NCBI GenBank assembly: GCA_030015575.1 | Contig: CM057342.1 | Coordinates: forward strand, 620,215,348 to 620,279,347 | Source: Agapanthus africanus | Lineage: Eukaryota > Streptophyta > Magnoliopsida > Asparagales > Amaryllidaceae | DNA: 64,000 bases | Direction: 5' to 3' | Shown here: one piece after another, positions 1 to 10,240 of the stretch | Layout of the letters: every line of letters starts with the position of its first letter | Position numbering within the stretch: position 1 is the first letter of the stretch | Position numbers and translations under genes: made by a program | The notes under the pieces: generated by a model | What the model saw: the letters and a program-made list of their open reading frames with translations, nothing else | Database searches by the model: none | Told to the model about the DNA's origin: nothing

Positions 1-830
1 GACTCTAGTGTCGGCTTCATCGGAGAAATGGGCTGGCTAGGTCATCGACTTCGATGCCGAAGATGATCTGCGTCGAGGCATCACAAGATCAAGCTCCCAC
101 TTCACCAAGTCATGAAACTTGTGAAGAAAACACCCTATACTACTTGGCAAGAGGTAGAGGATGAAGAAATAAGAAGTGGGTTCACTTTAGAATTGGATTT
201 CTCACTCTTTTCATCAAATCACCTTTGATGGTTGCAAGCTTTTTCTTCTTGAAGAAGAAGAAGAAGAAGATCATTATTATGATAAGTTAATTAAAATAGA
301 AAAGAAAATGAATACTTATCATAATATCAACCATGGTTAGGTATAGAGAATTGACTAAGGTTAGATGAATGGTTAGGGTTAAGCATGAAGACAAAATAGT
401 CACTTTAGTCAAAGCTTCAAGAAGCTTCAACAAGCTTCAAGTTTGAAAGCAACCATTTTGTTTTCTTTTCCCATTCCTTTTTTAATCCAAATTAAAAAGA
501 TAAATGAATGAATAAATAAATAAAAACCCTAACCATTTACTTAACCAAGGTTTAATTCTTTACACAAACCCTAACAATCATGTATCATCAAACATGATAC
601 AATCAAGTGCACAAAAATATATCACATATACAATGTGCACATCAAGTGAGAAAATCCTTTTAAAGTGAACCAATACTAGTTAATGCAAAGTAATATATCA
701 AATATATAATTATGCATTAAATCATTAAATCAATACTTGATTTAACGACCCGGTCATATCGCATATAACCGACTAATATCCAATGTATCGGCTTATCGAA
801 TCAATCCTTGATTCGATAACTAGGTTATAT
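1..830 (-). repeat. 3' LTR of element C, first part
   Basis: Matches positions from about 31188 of the C 5' LTR almost base for base, including a GAA microsatellite near 255-270 and the hairpin modules near 725-820. It stops abruptly at 830, where element A begins, and resumes at 21609. No gene is seen; the LTR would hold promoter and polyadenylation signals, but none can be assigned with certainty. Confidence 0.9.
826..830. repeat. Target site duplication of element A, left copy (TATAT)
   Basis: TATAT directly precedes the A LTR end at 831 and recurs at 21604-21608 directly after the other end. The intact site is visible in the C 5' LTR, where the sequence runs through without interruption. 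Confidence 0.92.
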
Positions 831-3051
831 TGTAGGGTTCCCAGGCACGCTAATGAGGTCTCACAAGGCATCAACCATGCCAATTTCAAATTTTACAAGT
901 GCCTACAAACCCTAATACGGATCGTTAACTAGATATATAGGCGATGCAAGCATGTAAACTAATTAAATGCTAAAGGAAAGGGGCTACAACCTTTGTAGAT
1001 CCTGTCCACCACTTCCTAAGCTCCGCGATGATGTCCCTCCGCTGTCCAAATCAGATTCCGGACTCTAGCATCGGCTTCATCGAAGAAATGGGCGGGCTTG
1101 GTCGTCGGCTTCGATGCCGAAGATGATCTACGTCGAGGCATCAATAGATCAAGCTCCCACTTCACCAAGTCATGAAACTTGTGAAGAAAACACCCTATAC
1201 TACTTGGCAAGAGGTAGAGGATGAAGAAATAGGAAGTGGGTTCACTTTAGAATTGGATTTCTCACTCATTTTCACTAGTTGCCATTGATGGTAGCTAGGT
1301 TTTCTTCATGTTGAAGATGAAGAAGAAGAAGAAGAAGAAGAAGAAAAGATATATGATAAGTGTTGAATAATAATTGAAAAAGAATTGATTCTTATCATAT
1401 TCTATCCTTAGTTAAGTGTAGAGAATAGACCATGGTTAGTTATGATGGTTAGGGTTAAGCAAGAGACAAGAATGGTGGACTAGGTCAAAGCTTCATGAAG
1501 CTTCAACAAAACTACAAATAAAGCCACCATTCTTTTCTTATCTTTTCCAAAATGAATAAACAAATAAATAAATGAATAAGAAAAACCCTAACCATCAACT
1601 TATCCATGGTTTAATTCTTTACACTTAACCAAATAAGCATGTATCATCAAACATGATACAATCATGTGCACAAAAGTATATCACATATACAACTTGCACA
1701 ATTCAAGTGAGAAACTCCATTTAAAGTGAACCAATACTAGTTAATGTAAAGTAATATATCAAATATATAATTCTACATTAAATCATTAAATCAACACTTG
1801 ATTTAACGATCCGGTCATATCGCATATAACCGACTAGTATCATATGTATCGGATTATCGAATCAATGCTTGATTCGATAACTAGGTTATATCGCATATAA
1901 CCAATCGATACATTCATCGCGAGAATGAAACACGATATCACATATTCGCATTATTCTCGGTCCTGCACATATCTCATATGCGCTCGTATTTCGTTTCGCT
2001 TGAGCCAGGAAACCTCTGTATAGGACTCTAAAGACTCATCAATACGCCGGCAGCTGGTGATGATCATATCAAACACCCACAAGCCACAAGCGGTCTGCTA
2101 AACTAACGGCCACCCGGGTATTGAGCGATCAGAAGATCGACGAGCAAGCCCGCTCACACTCTTGTGAATCCAACCAGTAACAATTACCGTACAGTCCGGT
2201 CTGTTCGTCTGATATGTCGCATATCTCGCCTAGGGGTGGTAAACGTCAGACCCCAGTAGCTCGATAAGTCATGCCGACGTGAGGTCCATAACAATCGTGA
2301 AACTACTTATAACTCTTACCAGTATATCACTGCAACCCTGGCCAGGGATTTCCTGTTATGGCCAGTCGAGCATAGCGCAACATCAACCCCCAATATCGGG
2401 AGAGACGAATCCCCTCCTATCGCTCATTGCCTCCATGTGAATCGGGACTGTACCCAAAAACCACCTGTTTGCACGACTCAGTAGAGCCGTGGTAGGGTGG
2501 AAATCAAAGCACAGTAGGAGACACACAAGACTCTATGACGATCTCGGGTCAACAGACTAAGCTGTACCAGTGTCACCAGAGAACTGCCATCTGACGTGAG
2601 GTATCATACCATCTGGGAGTTCTCGGCGAGTCCGTTCAGTGTACTCAGTCTCCACTGAGCACCCGCATACCATCTCCGATGTCAAACACCAATGGATATG
2701 GGATCATCCATCGCCCATCACATGGGTCGAGAAGATATACGCTAGTCTACTCTGGAATATCGATGCCCCGTCTCGATATTCCCACGACTAGGAACATTGA
2801 AGGATGTACTCATTGACTACCCAGACCCCACTAGTATGATATGCATCATAGTCCTGGAAGTCGAGTACACATCCTAAGGGCTTTATCAACATGTAACAGA
2901 GAGACAGAAAGTATACATGTTAAGATAAAGAGTAACCAGATAGCATACTATCATGTCGAGCAAGAAAGTCCTACCTATATATGTCCCAGCATCCACTACA
3001 ATATACATCCAATGTACAGTAATGGCCTCTAGGGCATACATATAACTAACA
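831..3051 (-). repeat. 3' LTR of element A
   Basis: On the minus strand it starts TGTTAG at 3051 and ends CCCTACA at 831. It carries a GAA microsatellite near 1312-1346 and a run of perfect dyads at 1786-1806, 1854-1880 and 1884-1902. Nearly identical to the A 5' LTR, so the insertion is fairly recent. No coding capacity. Confidence 0.93.
1786..1902. promoter_or_regulatory. Cluster of short perfect inverted repeats in the LTR
   Basis: Three inverted repeats, each with a 3-base spacer: TTAAATCAA/TTGATTTAA (1786-1806), TTATCGAATCAA/TTGATTCGATAA (1854-1880), GGTTATAT/ATATAACC (1884-1902). Similar modules recur in the other LTRs, some as tandem copies (for example 42225-42360 in G). They could be protein-binding dyads or RNA hairpins; the role is unknown. 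Confidence 0.6.
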
Positions 3052-3062
3052 ATCTCCCACTT
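3052..3062 (-). other. Polypurine tract of element A
   Basis: On the minus strand AAGTGGGAGAT abuts the 3' LTR start TGTTAG. This is the expected primer site for plus-strand DNA synthesis and is conserved in A, B, C, G, F and H. Confidence 0.9.
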
Positions 3063-5878
3063 GCACTAGGGCCATCTGTAGCAGTGGTTGCAGTATCACA
3101 TACTCAACCATCCCCTGAAAGTCTCTCTCTGGGAAAAGGCCTTTGTGAGTGGATCCGCCGTGTTGTCCTCTGAGTCTACTCTCCTAACCTCGATCACCCT
3201 AGAGATCATCTATCTCCATGATCAGGTGATGCTGCCTCAGAATATGTCTGGGTCACTGATGGGACCAGGGTTCCTAGGCCAAAGCCACAGTTCCATTGTC
3301 ATACAATGGTAGGAACCTAGTTCATCTTATGAACCAATATACACCCAAACTGCCTCTTTGGTAGTATCTTTAATAGCGATGTTACCAGCCTTTATTGTCT
3401 AGTTTGCCACGGTATCTAGCTTGGAACTCTTCCAACATACCGTCCCTCCACAAAGGGTGAAGACAATGCCTGTGACTGACATTCAGTCGTCCTTATCACC
3501 CTGGAACACTTCCAGTGATTCTCCCCAGGATCGATTGATACTATCTTACTATTGCTAGTGAGAATCCTAACATCCATTTAGATCTATCTCAAAGACCCAA
3601 ATCCGAGGATTTAGGAGGTATTATCTTTATCCTATAGGAGAATCCTTGTGATAAGCGGAGATTGACCGAGCGTAGCATAGGAAACTCCTTCCCTATCAAG
3701 AGTATGTTATCCACGTACTCTACGAGGATCACTACCATACTCCCTACTATCCTTTTGTATATACAAGGTCCATCTACCATTCTGATGATGTCAAACTGTT
3801 TGACTAACACATCAAAACAGATGTTCCAACTCCGCGATACCTTCTTTATCCTATAAAGAATCTTGTACACGTTTCCGCTGCTCCCACTGTCTATGAAGCC
3901 CTCTGGCTATGTACTTATAGACGTTCTCTTCTAAAACATCATTTAGAAAAGCAGTCATGGCACCCAACCGCCAGATATCGTAGTCATGGTATGTAGTCGT
4001 GGCAAGTAGGATCTGGATGGACTTAAACATAGCCACTTGAAAAGGTTTCATCATTATCCACGCCTGGTCGATGACGAAAAGCTTTAACAAGTCTAGCTTT
4101 GAAAGTCTCAACTTTTCCATCTACACCAAGTAATCTTCTCAAGATATACTTGCTCCTGATGGGGATTTAACCCTTCAGATATAGCAACCAAAGTCCATAC
4201 TTTGTTGGTGTATAAGGATTCCATCTCAGATCGCTAAGCATCCAGCCATTCTTACAGAGTCCCTACTCTCGATGGCCTGCTCGAAACTAGTTGGGTCATC
4301 ATCTCATGATGCATTCCTCGCTCCTACTATCATCGAGAAACCGAGGTATCTCTCAAGCGGATGAGGAACCCTACCAGATCGGCGGAGAGGCTGAGGTTCG
4401 TCGGAAACTATTGAATACTTTGGTTCTGTCAAATCATTAGCAGTTTTGTACAGCTGGAACCTTTCCAGTTCTACAGAACTGTCCTTGCCTCGATCTTGTC
4501 CGGATTTTGCTTTAGACATAGGCCGAACAATCCTAAATCTTAATTTACTTAAGAGATAGGCTCTTCCCACACCATATCTCATATGGAGTGGTAGGCACTA
4601 ATTTGATTCGAACCCTATTCAATAGGTATGCAACTTCATGAGTGCATAACTCCCTAATAGGAAACTCAGTAGTACTTATCATAGAGCGCACCATATCATA
4701 TAGGGTGTGATTGCTCCGCCCCGATATACTATCGTGCTATGGTGTATACGGAGGAGTAGTGCTGAGAGAGAATCTCATTCTCCTTTAGAATAGTCCAGGA
4801 ATTCCATGCACAAGTATTCTCCTCCCTGATCTCATCATAGGATATAATACTTATACTTGTACTTTGGTTCTCTACTTCTAACTTATATTCTGTGAATATC
4901 TCAAAAGATTCGGGCCTATGTTTCAACAGGAACATATGTCTGAATCTTGAGAGATTTTCAGAGAACGTAATGAAGTATAAAGAACCGGTTCTGGCATGTG
5001 TAGACAGGAGACCTTACATACATCATCATGTATCAGTCCCAAGAGTTCATTAACTCTTTCTCTGTTTCCAACAAACAGGGCTATGGTCATCTTATCTCTG
5101 TGACATGACTGGCAAGTTTCACAAGATGTAAATTCAAACTGATTTAAATATGCATCTAAAATATAACTTCAGCCAGTCGGGTCGCATTGATGTGACCTAG
5201 TCTACAATGCCTCAAGAAGGATCCGTTCATTTCTGAACTCTTCCTCTTGTGTGTGTTCTGTATACTAGGAACCGTAGTTTGATTTAGAACATCAATGCTT
5301 TTAGATAACGTGCCTGAATCAATCAACTTTTGATATAGGAAATGTTCAAAACATTATCCAACAATACAAAATTTTATCATTTCTTTACTTTTAAAGAGAC
5401 TGATATGATTTTGTATATCAGGTTCGGTATCTAATAACATTCGTTCAGAATCAATGTATTGGTAATACAGGGGGACAGTGACCAACAGACTTGGCTGCAA
5501 CACTTGCCCCGTTTTCTGTCTCATGAAACTTATCACCCGTTCTCAGTTTTTCTACCCTTTTGTAGCCCTATGTAACATGATTACATATTTGGGATCCTGA
5601 TCCGGTATCAGATACCCAGGATGCAGAGGATACTGAGAAACAGTTATGTATAATGAACACACCCGAAGGAGATGCATCTCATGCACTTTCTTCGTTTGGG
5701 CCGCATGGGAATCCTGGTATTCCCCTATTTCCTGCTCTGTCTTATAACAATTATAAGTTGGAGCGGGACCAACGTTCCCCAGCTCAGTATAACAAGCGGG
5801 TTCGGTCAATACATCCATATTATTATCTTGATTAAGGCGTGATATGGTCGCTACCTGGCGAGAGAGAGAAGAAAACAC
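3063..5878 (-). pseudogene. pol remnant of element A (protease, integrase, RT, RNase H)
   Basis: Reading right to left the copia pol order can be followed in pieces: protease with a DTGSGS motif near 5590-5615, GAG-pre-integrase (CRLGHI-like) near 5190-5230, integrase core near 4729-5000, integrase tail and linker 4304-4582, reverse transcriptase 3589-4120, RNase H traces near 3250-3320. The frame is broken by many stops and shifts. The RT box normally read as MDVKTAF reads LGAMTAF, with the catalytic Asp replaced by Gly (codon 3962-3964), and YVDD reads YVDN. The integrase D-box region carries a net 5-base insertion near 4826-4838, also found in B, C and G. It cannot encode working enzymes. 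Confidence 0.88.
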
Positions 5879-6283
5879 TCTGTGTGCGCTTTTGCAAGAT
5901 TAGATTGGTTATATATTTTATCTAATCAGGATGGCTCCCACTGTTTTTATCAAATCTTCCTTCAAACCTTAAAAGGAAAGACTAGCCGGGATTAATTACA
6001 CTCTACAAGTTCGCCAATCTTTCAGCCAGGCCAGTGTCGGTACTTTGAGGGAGGTTCCCCGTGCTTTCGCACGGACCTAATTACAGTAAACCTCGTTTTC
6101 CCAGAGGCGTAACCCCGTTGACACCTTTCTAGACACCTACTTGATCGGCTAATTGTAAAGTGCAAAACTCTCCCAGGAGTAACAATTACTCGCAGTGGGT
6201 ATCGGGATCCAACTATCACATAGAAGGTATGCAATCTCATTGCAAATTTCAACACTTGAAACTCCCGATAAAGATTTTTACCC

Positions 6284-6530
6284 CTAGCACTTATGACCTT
6301 AATTATGGTCAACAAATCATAGGCACTAGTCATGTTCTACCCGTCATTTCGTGATTAATTAGACCCACCCACATGACCCTTAACTAAGGTCAACAAAGTC
6401 ACGCGACTGTCCTAACTAATCGCATCATATGCGGTGTAGGAAGACATCACTTAGCTACCGTACACTGTGCCTTAACTAAGGTCAACAAACACAGCACGAA
6501 TACTAAGTACTCTACTTCCGAAAATGACGG
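6284..6530 (-). ncRNA. Three-hairpin conserved RNA-like domain, element A copy
   Basis: Hairpin 1: arms CTAGCACTTATGA 6284-6296 and TCATAGGCACTAG 6317-6329. Hairpin 2: GATTAATTAG 6353-6362 and CTAACTAATC 6412-6421. Hairpin 3: GGAAG..CTTAG 6439-6454 and CTAAG..CTTCC 6503-6519. Enclosing helix: CCGTCATTT 6341-6349 and AAATGACGG 6522-6530. All three tips carry a TTAACTAAGGTCAACAAA-like sequence (the first has two changes). The role is unknown; packaging, dimer formation or translation control are options. Confidence 0.65.
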
Positions 6531-6634
6531 AGGGTTGCGAATGGTTTTTGTGAAAACCTTTAACGCTTTGAACTTGATCTCGTTGCGGAATCAAATGGTT
6601 TTTAAATGGAATGTTTTTGAGGCTTTTCTAGTTT

Positions 6635-6875
6635 TGCTAAAGGGGTCACTCCCGGTGAAGGCATCGTCGGCCCTTTCCTCGTCGAATGAGGTGCGGGATA
6701 TATCATATATATCACTGTGCAAAGCATAAACTATAGAAGCTATCAAAAGACAAACCGAGGGTTGTAGCATCTGCCAGTTATTGCTAAAGGAGTCACTCCC
6801 GGTGAAGGGATCTCGGTCCTTTCCTCATCGAATAAGGTGCAGGATGTTCTATAATGAACACCACGATGCAAAGCA
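6635..6875 (-). repeat. Duplicated hairpin unit in leader, element A
   Basis: Two copies, 6635-6727 and 6781-6875, start with TTGCTAAAGG and end with GCAAAGCA (plus-strand reading). In copy 1 AAAGGG (6639-6644) can pair with CCCTTT (6671-6676); in copy 2 AAAGGA (6786-6791) pairs with TCCTTT (6817-6822). The pairing is kept although the bases differ. Every family member with this region has two copies. Confidence 0.7.
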
Positions 6876-8760
6876 AGAACTGTAGCTACCAGTTTTATTT
6901 TGAAATTCGATTCCACAACATCAATTAGGTTTATTTTCTTTCATTAATCTCATTAATGAATATCCCATCATTTAAGTCCACCTAAACATCTCAGATAAAT
7001 ATAACGTACGCTTATGCCATCCGCATTCGCCTCGATGTCCCGTCTGCACCGTTAGGTTAGGAAACTAACGCCAGAACGAGGCAGGGCTAGCGCGGGTGTA
7101 AAACATAAGCAACGTCTATATAATATATCATATATACTATATATAATATCTATCTGAACAAATCACATGATCACATCACAGATAACGCAGCAGAAAATAT
7201 CATATGAAATATTGGATATACTAGGACGTCCGTGTTTTTAATACGAGCCAGTATAAAACACGGATTCCACGGTCGTGATGAATAGCCAATCCCACACCCC
7301 TAGACCCCTACGAGAGCGGCAAGCAACCCTACCAATTCTAGGGTTAGGAGACCCGGACTCGACTCCTCGAGTTGGTCTCCCACTGGACCCTAGAACCCGG
7401 TTATTTGTGCCCTCCTCCTTGGGTCTATCCTAGTGTAGAAAAGTAAATAATAAACAAAAGGGTGACAACTTCCGCAACCTGGAAGTGCTCCAATAAAAGA
7501 ATATTACATACAAGTTTTTACATGAATGAAAAAGAAAAACACTAATCTCAAATAAAAAAACCCCGGCTATTCAAACACGACGATCCAATATAACATATCC
7601 AGCAACACATAACATCACATGTTATCAACGTAAGTAAATATGCGCATCCCAATTGTCGTTGACATATAGCAACGAAACCGGCGATATCACATATTACACT
7701 TACGGTCACAGAAAAGAAAGTGTAAAACTACAACAGTTGGAATCCGCATCCTCTTTAGACATCGCATGCCTAATCAAATGAAATACTTAGACATCATATG
7801 CCTAACAATTATAAACCCCGCATTTTAGTCTCAAAATCGAAAACACTTTTCAATATCAAGTCGGGCAATTCAACAGGATTCCCGACATTCTGATCGAATG
7901 CTCGTCGCAAACTTTAGTAGGCGGCCGCACCCCCGATACCGTCGACGAAGTGCACCAAGGCGGAACACCGCTGCCGCGAGCACCCGGATGGATGCTTTCG
8001 GCGACGGGGTTCTCCTACAGTCACTTGGTCGGGGCTATGGAGTGAGGCTGTCTATTAAGTTTACCCGGCGAGTATCCGCGTACGCTACGTGATTGCGACG
8101 GACTTTTGATCACATCAAAATTCCGTAGCAACCGATCAAGTGAGACTAAAGTGCTATGTTTATAACATTCATTCAGTTATCTCATAACTACTTGTGAATT
8201 CAAATTATTGTATCACATTCCGGATAAATAGAAAATGTTAAACTTTTCGATCGAACAATCGAACACCCAAGTTTTCCCGATACAGCTCAACACATGAAAT
8301 AAGTCTAAAAACATTCAGTTCGTGCCTCAGTACCAACGGTCCAGCCGTAGAAGGGTCAAGCCAACGCCTCACATATGGCACGCCGTACTGCCCCAAACCC
8401 GAAGGTTCAAAGGGCAGTTCAAGACGGTCACATAATCGAGTTAAGGTTTGTTGTCTTCTAGAGGGACCATCGCGTTACTTGCACTACTTAGAACGTCTTT
8501 AAACCATGGAAAGATCCAACACTTGGAAATTTCCCGACAGGGGAAAAGGTGGGTATTTTAATCCGGTCGAACTTTTTAACATATTCATGAATTTACCCGG
8601 AAAACACATTGACAAAATTAGACAGTCAGATCGAATCTCCGAACCCCCAATACAACCCAGAAAACTCAACTCTTGAGTTCAAATTAAAAATTCCCAGGAA
8701 AACCAGCACTAAATACTAGGAATTACTGTGTAAATATAATTGTCTGAAGAGACAAATTGG

Positions 8761-8806
8761 CCGCGGAACCGCCGCAATAGGCATGCTATAGCCGCGGTTC
8801 CGCCGC
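8761..8806 (-). ncRNA. Primer-site-proximal GC-rich hairpin, element A
   Basis: An inverted repeat built on GCGGAACCGC and GCGGTTCCGC with an AATAG/CTAT upper part, about 185 bases downstream of the primer site. The same place in B, C and G holds a hairpin with a different upper stem. By analogy with retroviral leaders it could be a dimerisation or packaging element, which is inference. Confidence 0.6.
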
Positions 8807-8991
8807 TCTTTAAGCGATTCAGGAGCTCGAACTTCACAGTAATTCTTAGAAATACCTGCTGATTTTTCTGCATATTTTTAATCTGGAAAAAACCCAGTTT
8901 TTTAAAAATGTACAGAGAGCCGTTTTAGTGTTAGGGTTTCGGTTCGATCGGACTTCTAACTCCGTCTGTGCATCGCCTAAGGCTCTAGCTA

Positions 8992-9004
8992 GGCTCTGAT
9001 ACCA
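8992..9004 (-). other. Primer binding site of element A (initiator-Met tRNA)
   Basis: Minus strand TGGTATCAGAGCC, one base after the LTR end. It is complementary to the 3' end of plant initiator methionine tRNA, the usual primer of copia elements. Confidence 0.92.
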
Positions 9005-9005
9005 C

Positions 9006-10240
9006 TGTAGGGTTCCCAGGCACGCTAATGAGGTCTCACAAGGCATCAACCATGCCAATTTCAAATTTTACAAGTGCCTACAAACCCTAATACGGATCGT
9101 TAACTAGATATATAGGCGATGCAAGCATGTAAACTAATTAAATGCTAAAGGAAAGGGGCTAAAACCTTTGTAGATCCTGTCCACCACTTCCTAAGCTCCG
9201 CGATGATGTCCCTCCGCTGTCCAAATCAGATTCCGGACTCTAGCATCGGCTTCATCGAAGAAATGGGCGGGCTTGGTCGTCGGCTTCGATTCCGAAGATG
9301 ATCTATGTCGAGGCATCAATAGATCAAGCTCCCACTTCACCAAGTCATGAAACTTGTGAAGAAAACACCCTATACTACTTGGCAAGAGGTAGAGGATGAA
9401 GAAATAGGAAGTGGGTTCACTTTAGAATTGGATTTCTCACTCATTTTCACTAGTTGCCATTGATGGTAGCTAGGTTTTCTTCATGTTGAAGATGAAGAAG
9501 AAGAAGAAAAGATATATGATAAGTGTTGAATAATAATTGAAAAAGAATTGATTCTTATCATATCCTATCCTTAGTTAAGTGTAGAGAATAGACCATGGTT
9601 AGTTATGATGGTTAGGGTTAAGCAAGAGACAAGAATGGTGGACTAGGTCAAAGCTTCATGAAGCTTCAACAAAACTACAAATAAAGCCACCATTCTTTTC
9701 TTATCTTTTCCAAAATGAACAAACAAACAAATAAATGAATAAGAAAAACCCTAATCATCAACTTATCCATGGTTTAATTCTTTAAACTTAACCAAATAAG
9801 CATGTATCATCAAACATGATACAATCATGTGCACAAAAGTATATCACATATACAACTTGCACAATTCAAGTGAGAAACTCCATTTAAAGTGAACCAATAC
9901 AAGTTAATGTAAAGTAATATATCAAATATATAATTCTACATTAAATCATTAAATCAACACTTGATTTAACGATCCGGTCATATCGCATATAACCGACTAG
10001 TATCCTATGTATCGGCTTATCGAATCAATGCTTGATTCGATAACTAGGTTATATCGCATATAACCAATCGATACATTCATCGCGAGAATGAAACACGATA
10101 TCACATACTCGCATTATTCTCGGTCCTGCACATATCTCATATGCGCTCCTATTTCGTTTCGCTTGAGCCAGGAAACCTCTGTGTAGGACTCTAAAGACTC
10201 GTCAATACGCCGTCAGCAGGTGATGATCATATCAAACACC
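9006..10240 (-). repeat. 5' LTR of element A, first part
   Basis: Begins TGTAGGG at 9006 (3' end of the LTR on the minus strand) and matches the A 3' LTR until element B interrupts it at 10241. It continues at 20629. The GAA tract near 9492-9510 is shorter than in the 3' LTR. Confidence 0.92.
10236..10240. repeat. Target site duplication of element B, left copy (ACACC)
   Basis: ACACC directly precedes the B end at 10241 and is repeated at 20624-20628 directly after the other end. Joining the flanks restores the uninterrupted A LTR. Confidence 0.94.

Larger units (their letters stand above)
5879..8991 (-). other. Long gag-less leader of element A
   Basis: About 3.1 kb between primer site and pol. 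No gag-like protein (no capsid-like or zinc-knuckle sequence) is seen in either direction. It instead holds structured modules kept in B, C, D and G: a GC-rich hairpin 8761-8806, a 13-bp inverted repeat near 8099-8127, a duplicated hairpin unit at 6635-6875 and the three-hairpin domain 6284-6530. A GC-richer block at about 7890-8100 is also conserved, but no open frame in it looks protein-like. Confidence 0.75.

Noticed and set aside
255..270. GAA microsatellites in LTRs as separate features
   Set aside because: Ordinary simple repeats inside LTRs; noted under the LTR entries because they explain length differences.
1016..1210. Open frame of 64 codons, present again at 9191-9385
   Set aside because: It lies inside the LTR, is antisense to nothing known, and its recurrence only reflects the LTR pair of element A.
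3662..3856. Plus-strand frames over the RT region of A, also in B and C (13043-13264, 23355-23576)
   Set aside because: Mirror frames of the minus-strand reverse transcriptase remnant.
6284..6530. CRISPR-like reading of the thrice-repeated motif
   Set aside because: Only three units, flanks are complementary arms, and the context is a plant retrotransposon.
7898..8092. Arg-rich frame in the GC-rich block of the leader
   Set aside because: It is antisense to the element, its start and frame are not kept between copies, and composition explains the residues. Conserved at the DNA level only.
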